NCBI GenBank assembly: GCA_023409995.1
Contig: JAEYQN010000050.1
Span: 1-24,671 of the forward strand
From: Cyanobacteria bacterium OH_CBB_238
GTDB lineage: Bacteria > Cyanobacteriota > Vampirovibrionia > Gastranaerophilales > Gastranaerophilaceae
DNA: 24,671 nt
Direction: 5' to 3'
The position numbers were made by a program, and so were the translations under genes. Positions 1-7,387 of this stretch are shown here, in pieces (the stretch's first letter is position 1; the number at the start of each line of letters is the position of its first letter). The notes below the pieces were generated by a model, which worked only from the letters and a program-made list of their open reading frames with translations, had not been told where the DNA came from and made no database searches.

Positions 1-1
1 T

Positions 2-355
2 ACAACAGGTATTGATATTCCTTTTAGTAAAGACTTTATAAACATAATAAAAACTAAGTCTTATACAGAGATATTGGCAAAACAATCAGAAATAGAGTTT
101 TGTAAATCTATTCGCACTATTCCAAAAGAACTTTCGAGCAAAGTATTTAAAATTGAAGATCGTTGTTCTATATATGGAGTCAGGATGCCTTTTACCAGTG
201 ATAAAAATGTTTATTCTTATAAAGGAATGCTTTTTTCTGAAAATACTTCTGAAATTTTTTTATTTACTAAAAGATTTATTGGATCATCATATTCTGCGCC
301 AATAAGAACGGCTAAGCTAGCGCTAAATGACAGTCTTCAGGCTGAATTGCCATAA
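2..355 (+). CDS. 3' end of an unrecognised protein (5' truncated by window edge)
   Basis: The frame is open from base 2 to the TAA at 353-355, giving 117 visible residues, so the true start lies before the window. The TTG at 74 has no ribosome binding site and is probably internal. I do not recognise the family. The visible part is soluble, mixed alpha/beta in look, with aromatic and basic patches (KRFIGSSYSAPIRTAK) near the end and no membrane segment. It converges on the flippase-like gene with only 5 bases between the stop codons, and no terminator hairpin is visible between them. The function cannot be assigned from this fragment. Confidence 0.7.
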   Translation, partial: TTGIDIPFSKDFINIIKTKSYTEILAKQSEIEFCKSIRTIPKELSSKVFKIEDRCSIYGVRMPFTSDKNVYSYKGMLFSENTSEIFLFTKRFIGSSYSAPIRTAKLALNDSLQAELP

Positions 356-360
356 TTTAG

Positions 361-1371
361 CTATTGGGTAGAGTGCTTTTTGATTTCGGAAAAGCTAATT
401 TTATTTTCAATTAAAAATACAATAGAAAATAAAAGCATTGATAAAAGCGTCAAAGTCTGTTGTGTGAATGCAATCGCAAGGGCTGAGGACTTGCTTATTC
501 CATACATTCCTAATGCTAGAATAAATGCATATTGATAAGGTCCGACATAGATAGATGTCGAAGGTATTATTGTTGCTAAAGCAATAAAGCAGACAGCAAA
601 TAATGATGCCGAAAAGCCTAACTTAAAGCCAAAAGCATATATTAGAAGGTAAGTCATGTAGCACTCAATCAGCCAGATAGCAGCACTACATATAATCGTT
701 TGAGTTAAAGACTTTAAGCTTAAAAGTTGGTTGAATCCTACTATAAAGTGGTTTATTTGTTTATTTATTTTATCTATAAGAGAACATATATTTTCTTGAT
801 TTTCCTTGCGCATAAGGAAGAGGCATTTTTTTATAATATTACAGAGCTGATCAGTTTTGTTTAGCTTTAACAGAAGATATACAAAAACCAGACTCCCTCC
901 GAATATCAACGCTCCAAACGCACTTAATTCCATAATTATTGGTGTTTTTTTATATAAAAGCATTGATATTATTAGTATAGATACAACACTTAGTCCGTCA
1001 AACATTCTTTCAGCTATTACAGATGCAAATATTTCTAATTTGTTTCTATTATATTTTTTCCCGGCAAACCATGCCCTAAAAAAATCACCTGCTCTTGCAG
1101 GCAATAATATGTTTAGAGTTGCACCTGTTATATATAATTCAGAGAGTTTTTTTACACTGAGATTCTTATGCTTAGGAATAAGACACTTCCACCTATAGCC
1201 TCTAATAAACATTGTTAATAAATATATTGGCACTAATATTAAAAATATTTTTGTATCAAGCAACTTAAATGTTTGAACTAGTTGCTCAAAGTCAATATTG
1301 AAAAAGATACAAACAATTAGAACTATTGTAATTATTGTTGGTATGCTTTTGCTTTTTTTCATATTATTCAC
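361..1371 (-). CDS. Flippase-like integral membrane protein (LPG synthase TM / UPF0104 family)
   Basis: This is a polytopic membrane protein of about 336 residues with roughly eight hydrophobic segments. It carries the family signatures RGYRW (residues 57-61) and NILLPARAGDFFRAW (87-101), typical of the AglD/MprF N-terminal transmembrane family (PF03706). Relatives move or help synthesise lipid-linked molecules in the inner membrane; the substrate cannot be told here and no lysyl-transferase domain is fused. The longest frame starts with GTG at 1371, eight bases inside the upstream dehydrogenase gene; an ATG three codons later (1362) is an alternative. Neither has a clear Shine-Dalgarno, which fits translational coupling to the upstream gene. 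The two genes look like one transcript. Confidence 0.8.
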   Translation of the reverse strand: MNNMKKSKSIPTIITIVLIVCIFFNIDFEQLVQTFKLLDTKIFLILVPIYLLTMFIRGYRWKCLIPKHKNLSVKKLSELYITGATLNILLPARAGDFFRAWFAGKKYNRNKLEIFASVIAERMFDGLSVVSILIISMLLYKKTPIIMELSAFGALIFGGSLVFVYLLLKLNKTDQLCNIIKKCLFLMRKENQENICSLIDKINKQINHFIVGFNQLLSLKSLTQTIICSAAIWLIECYMTYLLIYAFGFKLGFSASLFAVCFIALATIIPSTSIYVGPYQYAFILALGMYGISKSSALAIAFTQQTLTLLSMLLFSIVFLIENKISFSEIKKHSTQ

Positions 1372-2329
1372 TTATTTTAATTAATACTTTTAGTGAATCT
1401 TTTTGTTTGTTTTTCTCAAATCCTTCTATTGCATTATCAATTTTGACAATTGATGAAATAAACGGAGTGAAGTCTATTTTTTTCTCTTCAAGATATCTCA
1501 TTGCTGGTACAAATTGTCCACATCTTGAACCAAGTACTGTAATTTCATTTATTACAATAGGGGCAAAATTGAATTCTTTTGATGCTGCGATTGTACTTTT
1601 TAGAACTAGTGTTCCTCTGGGTTTTACAGAAGATATGGATGTTTCAAAGCCTGTTATTGACCCTGTTGCTTCGACAACAATATCGTATTCTTGCGTGATT
1701 TTAGTCTCTTGCAGCAATTTTGTTTTAACACCCTGATCCTTAGCTATATCAAGTTTATTTTGATGTTTGCCAATTAGGGTTACATCTAATCCTGAAGATT
1801 TTAATGCAATAGCTGTTGTCAGTCCTAATTTTCCATCTCCGAGTACTAGAACTTTTTCATATGGTTTTATATGTAGTTGCTCTAATATCTCTAGTGCTGC
1901 AGCAAGGGGCTCAACAAAAACAGCCTGTTCATCACTTACTGACTCCGGTACTTCTATTATATTGGTTATTGGTATGATAACATATTCGGCGAAACATCCG
2001 TCTTGTTGCCATATGCCAAGTGTACTTCTGTTTGGGCAATGCCTTTGTAATCCTTTTTTACACCATTCGCATTTTTCACAACCAAAATTTATTTCTCCAA
2101 CTACTCGTTTACCAATAAGGGTTTTGTCTGGTCCATTAACTTCTTCAACAATTCCAACAAACTCATGACCAAGTACGCCCTTGTAGCCCATGTAACCTTT
2201 CGTTATTTCAAGGTCTGTGTTACAAATGCCTGCTAGTGTCACTTTAACAAGTGCTTCGCCAGATTTAACTTCTGGCTTTTTATAATTAACATCAAGTTTT
2301 AGTTCATTATCAAATACAACTGCTTTCAT
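1364..2329 (-). CDS. Zinc-dependent medium-chain alcohol dehydrogenase
   Basis: This is a 321-residue member of the MDR (alcohol/threonine dehydrogenase-like) superfamily, an NAD(P)-dependent oxidoreductase acting in the cytoplasm. Catalytic zinc ligands are visible as C36 (GICNTD), the GHE motif H55-E56 and probably E140 (FVEPLAAAL). The structural zinc lobe is C84, C87, C90 and C98. The Rossmann motif GDGKLG is at 164-169. The protein is slightly short for the family (usually 340-350). The ATG is preceded by AGAAGGAG at good spacing, and a sigma-70-like promoter lies just upstream. The 3' end overlaps the flippase-like gene by 8 bases. The substrate is not predictable; sorbitol, threonine and plain alcohol are all possible. 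Confidence 0.88.
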   Translation of the reverse strand: MKAVVFDNELKLDVNYKKPEVKSGEALVKVTLAGICNTDLEITKGYMGYKGVLGHEFVGIVEEVNGPDKTLIGKRVVGEINFGCEKCEWCKKGLQRHCPNRSTLGIWQQDGCFAEYVIIPITNIIEVPESVSDEQAVFVEPLAAALEILEQLHIKPYEKVLVLGDGKLGLTTAIALKSSGLDVTLIGKHQNKLDIAKDQGVKTKLLQETKITQEYDIVVEATGSITGFETSISSVKPRGTLVLKSTIAASKEFNFAPIVINEITVLGSRCGQFVPAMRYLEEKKIDFTPFISSIVKIDNAIEGFEKNKQKDSLKVLIKISE

Positions 2330-2355
2330 TGAATACTCCTTCTCTCAATAGAAGT

Positions 2356-2383
2356 ATTATAGCGTCAATTATTTTTTATTCAA
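2356..2383 (-). promoter_or_regulatory. Sigma-70-like promoter of the dehydrogenase gene
   Basis: Read on the minus strand, TTGAAT (2378-2383) and a perfect TATAAT (2356-2361) are separated by 16 bases. They lie about 27 bases upstream of the dehydrogenase ATG and downstream of the TPR gene's stop, so the dehydrogenase/flippase pair can be transcribed independently of the TPR gene. The call is by motif only. Confidence 0.55.
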
Positions 2384-2394
2384 AGACAAATATG

Positions 2395-2970
2395 TTATAA
2401 AACTTGAAGCTTTAGTGATTCAACTTTTTTTATCAAAGACAACTTTTTAGTTAGTTCATTTTTGTGTGAATTAATAGTGATTATTTCATCAATTGATAAA
2501 AATCTTTTTGCTTTATCGATTATTTGTTTTGCGCTTTCATATTTCTTCAATTGTACAAGTATTTTAATTTTTAATTCATATAAAGAAGGCAATAATTGTA
2601 CATTATCGTCATTTATATTTAAGAAAGCTTTCTCACAATACTTGAGTGCACTTAGAAAATCGCCCATTACTTCAAAACAATTTGCGATTGAAGCCAAAAC
2701 TTTAGGGTCGTTTTTAAAAGTTATTTCTGCTTTTTTATAACATTCGAATGCTTCAGTGAAGTTTCCTTTAATAAAATATATGTCTCCAAGCAGAATATTG
2801 CTTTTATAATGTATCGGTGTTAATTCCAGTGACTCTAGTAATTTATCTTTTGATTTTTCTAATTGATTAAAATATAAGAAATTATCTTCAGCTTCTCTAA
2901 ACAGTATCTCAGACTTTATATTTATTACATTAGAATGGAGTCCTTTTTTAGTCTCGCAATCTTCTCTCAT
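2395..2970 (-). CDS. Tetratricopeptide repeat protein
   Basis: This 191-residue soluble protein is built of helical pairs with TPR consensus positions: about residues 25-60 (AEDNFLYFNQLEKSKDKLLESLEL), 57-90 (SNILLGDIYFIKGNFTEAFECYKKA), 91-125 (VLASIANCFEVMGDFLSALKYCEKA) and a more divergent pair after 130. TPRs mediate protein-protein contacts; no catalytic domain, signal peptide or membrane segment is present. The ATG at 2970 follows GAGGAAGAG. It is the first minus-strand gene left of the CATG-rich intergenic region and is divergent from nrdJ. The partner is unknown. Confidence 0.75.
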   Translation of the reverse strand: MREDCETKKGLHSNVINIKSEILFREAEDNFLYFNQLEKSKDKLLESLELTPIHYKSNILLGDIYFIKGNFTEAFECYKKAEITFKNDPKVLASIANCFEVMGDFLSALKYCEKAFLNINDDNVQLLPSLYELKIKILVQLKKYESAKQIIDKAKRFLSIDEIITINSHKNELTKKLSLIKKVESLKLQVL

Positions 2971-3062
2971 TTTCTCTTCCTCAGTGAAATCTTTTTATTT
3001 AATAATCATAGATTTTCTATCATGTTTAAGGCTATAGTTGTATTTCTGCCAATTTTTAATAA

Positions 3063-3101
3063 AACATGCTAACCCCATGTCTGACATGGATTTAGCATGT
3101 T
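3063..3101. repeat. Two-tier inverted repeat (39 bp)
   Basis: The outer arms AACATGCTAA (3063-3072) and TTAGCATGTT (3092-3101) are perfectly complementary over 10 bp. Nested inside are CCATGT (3075-3080) and ACATGG (3084-3089) around a CTG loop. No T-tract follows on the plus strand, so it is not a standard terminator. It could be an operator, an RNA stem in a long leader, or a mobile palindromic repeat. Confidence 0.7.
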
Positions 3102-3158
3102 AAAAATGTGTGTTTACATAAGTTAATCATTCTTTTGGTTTTTGTTAAGAAAGGCAAG

Positions 3159-3180
3159 AAAACCCATGGAGTACATGGTT
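3159..3180. repeat. Short CATG inverted repeat
   Basis: AAAACCCATG and CATGGTTTT flank GAGTA, with one extra C on the left arm. The core CATGGAGTACATG resembles CATGGAATCCATG in the 17.2-kb region (11 of 13 bases). Confidence 0.5.
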
Positions 3181-3375
3181 TTTACTCTAGTTAAAAAATG
3201 TTAATAATTGGAGACATAAAATTTATTTTACTATTCCATGACATATGTGTATTTAGTAGAAATTAGAACCTATTTATTTTGTCAAATGTGTTGCCGAAGT
3301 TTTTACTTTTTTCCCATGCTTGCGTTTTAATATACAATATTTAAAAATATGTAAAAATAATTGTATGGAGGCAAC

Positions 3376-5337
3376 GTGAGCTTGAACTTAGAAGAAAAAA
3401 TAGATTTAGCAGATAATGCGATTAAAGTATTAGAAAAGAGATATTTAAAACGAGATTCCAGTGGTAATGCTATCGAAAAGCCGCAAGATATGTTTTATCG
3501 AGTTGCATCAACTATAGCTGCTGCAGATAAATTATTTGGTGCATCGTCACAAGAAATAGAATCAACAACTAAAATATTTTATGAAAACATAACAAAACGA
3601 TATTTTATGCCTAATTCGCCTACATTAATGAATGCCGGCAGAGAGCTTGGTCAACTTGCTGCATGTTTTGTTTTGCCAGTGGAAGATTCTTTAGAGGGAA
3701 TTTTTGAAACATTAAAAAATACAGCATTAATTCATAAATCAGGTGGTGGAACCGGTTTCTCTTTCTCAAGACTTAGGCCGAAAAATGATGTTGTAAAGTC
3801 TACTATGGGCGTTTCTTCTGGCCCTGTGAGCTTTATGGAAGTTTTTAATGCTGCAACTGAAGCAGTAAAACAAGGTGGTACCAGACGCGGAGCTAATATG
3901 GGCATATTGAGAGTAGACCATCCTGATATTTTAGATTTTATTAATTGTAAGTCTGATAATATGAAACTCAATAATTTTAATATCTCAGTTGCCATTACGG
4001 ATGAATTTATGGAAGCGTTAAAAGAAGGCAGAGATTATAATTTAATCCATCCTAGAACTAATTTGCCAGTTGGAAAACTCAGTGCTAAAGCGGTTTTTGA
4101 CATAATAGTTGAAGGTGCTTGGAAAAATGGAGAGCCTGGAATTGTTTTCATTGATAAAATGAATTCTGATAATCCAACTCCTCATATTGGTGCAATAGAG
4201 TCAACAAATCCTTGTGGAGAAGTTCCATTGTTGTCATTTGAGGCTTGTAATCTGGGGTCGATTAACCTTGGACTTATGGTAAAAGGTGAGGGTAATAATC
4301 TTTCTATTGATTGGAAAAAATTAGAAATAGTCACGAAATTGGCAATTCACTTCCTTGATAATGTTATTTCGATAAATAATTATCCCCTTACTCAAATTTC
4401 TGAAATGGTTCAAAATAATAGAAAAATTGGTTTAGGAGTGATGGGCTGGGCTGACCTTTTAATGAAGCTAAAAATATCATATAGCAGCGAGGAAGGGACA
4501 ACTCTGGCTGCACAAGTTATGGAATTTATTGATTATCATTCGAAAATAAAATCAATTGAACTTGCAAAAGCAAGAGGCAGCTTCAATAATTTTTCTGGAA
4601 GTATTTATGACGGAAAGAATTTTTTGTATACGAAGTATAAAGGAAAATCTGCTGGGCAAATTTCAGATGAAATGTGGCTTGAATTAGATAATCTAATTGA
4701 TAAATGTGGGATTAGAAATGCTACAACAACCTGTATAGCTCCAACTGGTACAATTTCTATGATTGCAAGCGCTTCAGGTGGTGTTGAACCTTTGTTTGGT
4801 CTTGTGTTTATCAGAGATGTAATGGATGGAACTGTTATGGTAGAGGCAAATGCAGTGTTTGAACAATATGCAAAAGATAACGGGTTTTATTCTGTAGAAT
4901 TGATGAAAAAAATTGCTTCAGAAGGAACAATTGCTCATTGTGAAGGGATTCCTGCAGAAGCAAAAAAAGTATTTGTTGGAGCTCATGATGTATCACCTGA
5001 GTGGCATGTTAAAATGCAAGCTGCTTTCCAACTTCATACGGATAATGCTGTTTCTAAAACGGTAAATTTTGAAGAACATGCAACGAGAAGTGATGTAGCT
5101 TCTTCATATATTCTGGCATATGAAAATAATCTTAAGGGAATCACCGTATATAGAAATAATTCGCGGCAGTTTCAACCTATGAATCTTGATAATAAAAAGT
5201 CAGAAGATTTGCCCGAGATCAAGCCTATAGGGGAAGAAGTCGGGGAAGAGCATAAATGTCCGGAATGTGGAAAAACACTTGGTTTTGGTGAAGGCTGCTT
5301 TATCTGTTTAGATTGTGGATACTCAGGGTGTAGCTAA
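3376..5337 (+). CDS. nrdJ: Adenosylcobalamin-dependent (class II) ribonucleotide reductase
   Basis: This enzyme reduces ribonucleotides to deoxyribonucleotides for DNA synthesis, independently of oxygen. I place the start at GTG 3376 (653 aa): the GGAGG at 3367-3371 sits just before it, whereas the longer frame from TTG 3361 would read through that ribosome binding site. Catalytic residues fit class II enzymes: NPCGE at 278-282 with thiyl-radical C280, and redox pair C97 (LAACF) and C291 (FEACN); the 11-residue spacing C280-C291 matches the Thermotoga NrdJ pattern. Also visible are SGGGTG (122-127), [11 protein letters not shown] (166-176) and [12 protein letters not shown] (450-461). The C-terminus carries CPEC...[12 protein letters not shown], a cysteine-rich zinc-finger-like tail used to re-reduce the active site. 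There is no nrdR or partner subunit beside it. A hairpin follows the stop. Confidence 0.96.
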   Translation: MSLNLEEKIDLADNAIKVLEKRYLKRDSSGNAIEKPQDMFYRVASTIAAADKLFGASSQEIESTTKIFYENITKRYFMPNSPTLMNAGRELGQLAACFVLPVEDSLEGIFETLKNTALIHKSGGGTGFSFSRLRPKNDVVKSTMGVSSGPVSFMEVFNAATEAVKQGGTRRGANMGILRVDHPDILDFINCKSDNMKLNNFNISVAITDEFMEALKEGRDYNLIHPRTNLPVGKLSAKAVFDIIVEGAWKNGEPGIVFIDKMNSDNPTPHIGAIESTNPCGEVPLLSFEACNLGSINLGLMVKGEGNNLSIDWKKLEIVTKLAIHFLDNVISINNYPLTQISEMVQNNRKIGLGVMGWADLLMKLKISYSSEEGTTLAAQVMEFIDYHSKIKSIELAKARGSFNNFSGSIYDGKNFLYTKYKGKSAGQISDEMWLELDNLIDKCGIRNATTTCIAPTGTISMIASASGGVEPLFGLVFIRDVMDGTVMVEANAVFEQYAKDNGFYSVELMKKIASEGTIAHCEGIPAEAKKVFVGAHDVSPEWHVKMQAAFQLHTDNAVSKTVNFEEHATRSDVASSYILAYENNLKGITVYRNNSRQFQPMNLDNKKSEDLPEIKPIGEEVGEEHKCPECGKTLGFGEGCFICLDCGYSGCS

Positions 5338-5373
5338 CTTTTTTAGGTATACCGTAACAAAATATAAAAGAAA

Positions 5374-5400
5374 GAAGAGACTTTTAATAAAGGTCTCTTC
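5374..5400 (+). terminator. Hairpin downstream of nrdJ (possible terminator)
   Basis: GAAGAGAC (5374-5381) pairs with GTCTCTTC (5393-5400), extended by T-A pairs around an AATA loop. Only CCGTACATT follows, without a T-run, so termination would be weak or Rho-assisted. A second small hairpin, AATGGGTT/AACCCCATT, lies at 5408-5427. The rest of the 319-base gap to the next gene is AT-rich, with promoter-like TATAAT at 5622-5627 but no good -35. Confidence 0.5.
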
Positions 5401-5589
5401 CGTACATTAATGGGTTATTAACCCCATTTAGTGTGATGTGTGTGTTTAGTGTATTTTGTTTTTCTATCATAAGTGAATACAAAAGATTCATAAAAGTTTT
5501 CACCCAGGATAACGAAAAATTAAAATATGTATAGTATAATTTTATAGAACGGTAAGCAACTTATACATTTATGTTAGCCGAAAAAGGAT

Positions 5590-5627
5590 AAATGTCAATA
5601 CTTTGTATATACTGTATCAATTATAAT
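5590..5627 (+). promoter_or_regulatory. Probable promoter/operator of the XRE regulator gene
   Basis: A perfect 8-bp palindrome GTATATAC (5605-5612) sits inside a wider imperfect dyad (ATAC at 5599, GTAT at 5614) about 10 bases upstream of TATAAT (5622-5627) and about 45 bases before the regulator ATG. XRE-type repressors commonly bind such dyads at their own promoters. The -35 element is not clear, so this is inference from position and symmetry. Confidence 0.35.
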
Positions 5628-5656
5628 GTGTTTAGTAATGCTGTGAGGAATGAATC

Positions 5657-6322
5657 ATGTCTGAATTTAGAACTAGATTTAGAGAATTAAGAAAAAGCTT
5701 GGCTATTACGCTGAGAGAAATGTCTGAAGATTTGGGTATCCCTTTATCTTCAATAAGCAAGTATGAACAAGGAATAATCAAACCTGGTGTTGAAATTCTG
5801 TCAAAACTTGCTAAATGTTACAATGTTAATTTAAACTGGCTTATTGCAAATCAAGGCTTAATGTTTGATCAGAGTGAAGTTGAGCTTTCAACAGGTACAA
5901 GTGATGATATAAGAGTTAGACTTGTTAAATATAGCAATTCAGTAAAAATTCAACCAATCTCAAACGAATTTTTTGAGAAAAATCCAAAAATGAAATCATT
6001 TTCTTCTGTTGAATCTGAAGAGTATATCCAAAAAATTTCTAAGGATATTAAAAAACCCGTTACTGTCGAATTTGCAAATACTGATAACGATGATAAAGTT
6101 AAGGTTTTCTATCCGGATGGAAAAGTTACTGTGTTGAATAGAGACGAAAATTCATATAGAAATAAGCTTGTTATGAAAGTAAAGTCAAAATTAGACACTC
6201 TTCCATATGCTTGTAGTAAACTTGAGTTTTTGGATGTTGCTATTGATTCTTTAGAAGATAGATCTGCATTTGATAACTTGAAAACGCTTGTTAAAGGAAT
6301 GGATATAGCTATTAACTCTTAG
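5657..6322 (+). CDS. XRE-family helix-turn-helix transcriptional regulator
   Basis: This is a 221-residue DNA-binding protein. Residues 4-65 form a Cro/CI-type HTH domain: FRELRKSLAITLREMSEDLG, then IPLSSISKYEQG as recognition region, then ILSKLAKCYNVNLNWLIANQG, the usual ending of this domain class. The remaining 150 residues match no domain I recognise. They are charged and mixed in structure, with no LexA/CI-type Ser-Lys protease pattern that I can see. The ATG at 5657 follows GAGGAA at 7-base spacing. It lies between nrdJ and rpoZ on the same strand with separate upstream regions. Autoregulation is suggested by the dyad upstream. The target genes are unknown. Confidence 0.85.
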   Translation: MSEFRTRFRELRKSLAITLREMSEDLGIPLSSISKYEQGIIKPGVEILSKLAKCYNVNLNWLIANQGLMFDQSEVELSTGTSDDIRVRLVKYSNSVKIQPISNEFFEKNPKMKSFSSVESEEYIQKISKDIKKPVTVEFANTDNDDKVKVFYPDGKVTVLNRDENSYRNKLVMKVKSKLDTLPYACSKLEFLDVAIDSLEDRSAFDNLKTLVKGMDIAINS

Positions 6323-6383
6323 TATTGAGACTTCTTGTAAAAAAAGAATTTCTCTATATTGATATAAAACTATCAGCATAGTA

Positions 6384-6450
6384 TAGTAATCTTATAAATA
6401 ATTGGATTGTTTGTTCTATTTATTGAATTGGCAATCCGATGAGATTACTA
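6384..6450 (+). promoter_or_regulatory. Long stem-loop between the XRE gene and rpoZ
   Basis: The outer stem TAGTAATCT (6384-6392) / AGATTACTA (6442-6450) is a perfect 9 bp. The inner stem ATTGGATTG (6401-6409) / CAATCCGAT (6432-6440) has 9 bp with one G-U pair. An asymmetric AU-rich internal loop (6393-6400 versus G6441) separates them. No T-run follows, and the rpoZ ribosome binding site AGGAG starts 20 bases downstream. This fits a structured 5' leader of rpoZ or a small RNA rather than a terminator. Confidence 0.5.
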
Positions 6451-6481
6451 AGTTGGCCTTTACCAAAAGCAGGAGAAACAA

Positions 6482-6724
6482 ATGAACCAAATTATAAAAA
6501 TAGCATGGGACTTAAATGAAAATACTGATAATCGTTATCAGTTAGTCTATGAAATTGCTGAGTTAGCTAAAAAATTGGTTGATGAAAACCAATCAAGAAG
6601 ACTAAAAGATGAATTTGGTTATGATGAATTTGGGCTTGATAGCTCTATCAAAAAAGAGAATCCTGTTGAACATGCAATAATGGTGAAAGCTTCAGAAGCT
6701 GATGAAAGTAGATTAGTTGGGTAG
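6482..6724 (+). CDS. rpoZ: Probable RNA polymerase omega subunit
   Basis: This is an 80-residue protein. NRYQLVYEIAELAKKLVDE (residues 17-35) matches the first conserved helix of omega (in other bacteria NRYxLVxxAAxRAR). ENPVEHAIMVKASEADESRLVG (59-80) matches the second block, and its ending resembles the cyanobacterial form (KPVxRAIxEMSDELxxPEIIG). Omega wraps the beta' C-terminus and helps assemble RNA polymerase. The first helix has AELAKKL in place of the usual AxRAR, so the assignment is by pattern and length, not strong identity. The ATG follows AGGAG at 6-base spacing. The gene ends at a strong terminator shared with rpsT. Confidence 0.68.
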   Translation: MNQIIKIAWDLNENTDNRYQLVYEIAELAKKLVDENQSRRLKDEFGYDEFGLDSSIKKENPVEHAIMVKASEADESRLVG

Positions 6725-6755
6725 TAACTACTAGTTATATCTAAAAAGATAATAT

Positions 6756-6780
6756 AAAAGCTCCTTAAAAAGGAGCTTTT
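6756..6780. terminator. Bidirectional intrinsic terminator between rpoZ and rpsT
   Basis: AAAAGCTCCTT (6756-6766) and AAGGAGCTTTT (6770-6780) form a perfect 11-bp stem with an AAA loop. U-runs occur in both directions, serving rpoZ on the plus strand and rpsT on the minus strand. Confidence 0.9.
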
Positions 6781-6801
6781 AATTTTGTTAAAATCCAAAA
6801 G

Positions 6802-7071
6802 TTATTGAGCTAAAAGTTTGTTTATAGCGATAGTTAATCTGGATTTTTTCCTAGAAGCTGTATTTTTGTGTAAAATACCTTTAGAAACAGCTTTATCGCA
6901 AAGTTTATATACATTGCTTAATGCTGGATTTAATGCTTCTTGGTCTTTGGCTTGAGCTAAAACAAGAGCTTTTTTAATAGCCGTTTTAATGCTTGATTTG
7001 AAAGCAACGTTTTTCTCGTTGTTTCTTTGAGCTATTAATACTCTCTTTTTTGCTGATTTAATATTTGCCAT
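6802..7071 (-). CDS. rpsT: 30S ribosomal protein S20
   Basis: This is an 89-residue, highly basic protein of normal S20 length. It begins MANIKSAKKR and contains the family blocks NVAFKSSIKTAIKKA (about residues 21-35) and GILHKNTASRKKSRL (65-79). It binds 16S rRNA in the small subunit. AAAGGA precedes the ATG. It is transcribed on the minus strand from a promoter at 7186-7213 through a roughly 110-base leader containing a long stem (7128-7167), and it ends at the bidirectional terminator facing rpoZ. Confidence 0.97.
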   Translation of the reverse strand: MANIKSAKKRVLIAQRNNEKNVAFKSSIKTAIKKALVLAQAKDQEALNPALSNVYKLCDKAVSKGILHKNTASRKKSRLTIAINKLLAQ

Positions 7072-7127
7072 TATTTTTTCCTTTCTAATGCTAGATTGTT
7101 TTAGGTTTTTGAAAATTAAATTTTATC

Positions 7128-7167
7128 CAATGTAGATAATCAATAAAATCCACCTTTATCTGCATTG
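7128..7167 (-). promoter_or_regulatory. Stem-loop in the rpsT 5' leader
   Basis: On the minus-strand transcript CAATGCAGATAA (7167-7156) pairs with TTATCTACATTG (7139-7128): 11 of 12 positions with one C-A mismatch and a 16-base loop. It lies about 55 bases upstream of the rpsT start codon. In several bacteria ribosomal protein genes, including rpsT, are controlled through their leaders; S20 autoregulation here is inference. Confidence 0.5.
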
Positions 7168-7185
7168 AGGATGGTGAGTATAACA

Positions 7186-7213
7186 ATTATATTATTTAAA
7201 TAATTATTGTAAA
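7186..7213 (-). promoter_or_regulatory. Promoter of rpsT
   Basis: Read on the minus strand, TTTACA (7208-7213) and TATAAT (7186-7191) are separated by 16 bases. The predicted start near 7179 gives a leader of about 108 bases. The remaining part of this 316-base divergent gap holds a T9 tract (7269-7277) and a 7-bp inverted repeat TTGGTAT/ATACCAA (7261-7267 and 7302-7308) upstream of the 567-aa gene. Confidence 0.6.
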
Positions 7214-7387
7214 TAGAATCAAAGCTTGTTTTTAGTATTATTAAGTCAGAATTGTAACAGTTGGTATCTTTTTTTTTGTTATAGGGCAAAAAATGCGATT
7301 CATACCAATTAATATTATTGGCTGAGTTAGCTGGACATCATGTTGAATTTATCAAATTCTTCTTACAAAAGAGTATTAGCGTAATTA

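Larger units (their letters stand above)
2971..3375. other. Intergenic region rich in CATG dyads upstream of nrdJ
   Basis: This 405-base gap between the divergent TPR and nrdJ genes has no convincing coding frame. It holds nine CATG tetramers between 3021 and 3318, several inside inverted repeats (entries at 3063-3101 and 3159-3180). No cobalamin-riboswitch B12 box was found and no clear NrdR box. The stretch just before nrdJ is very AT-rich (ATATTT-AA-AAATAT near 3340) and should hold its promoter, but no confident -35/-10 pair can be named. Confidence 0.6.

Noticed and set aside
2971..3375. Cobalamin riboswitch before the B12-dependent nrdJ
   Set aside because: No B12 box or the expected G/C-rich core was found; the structure present is made of simple CATG dyads.
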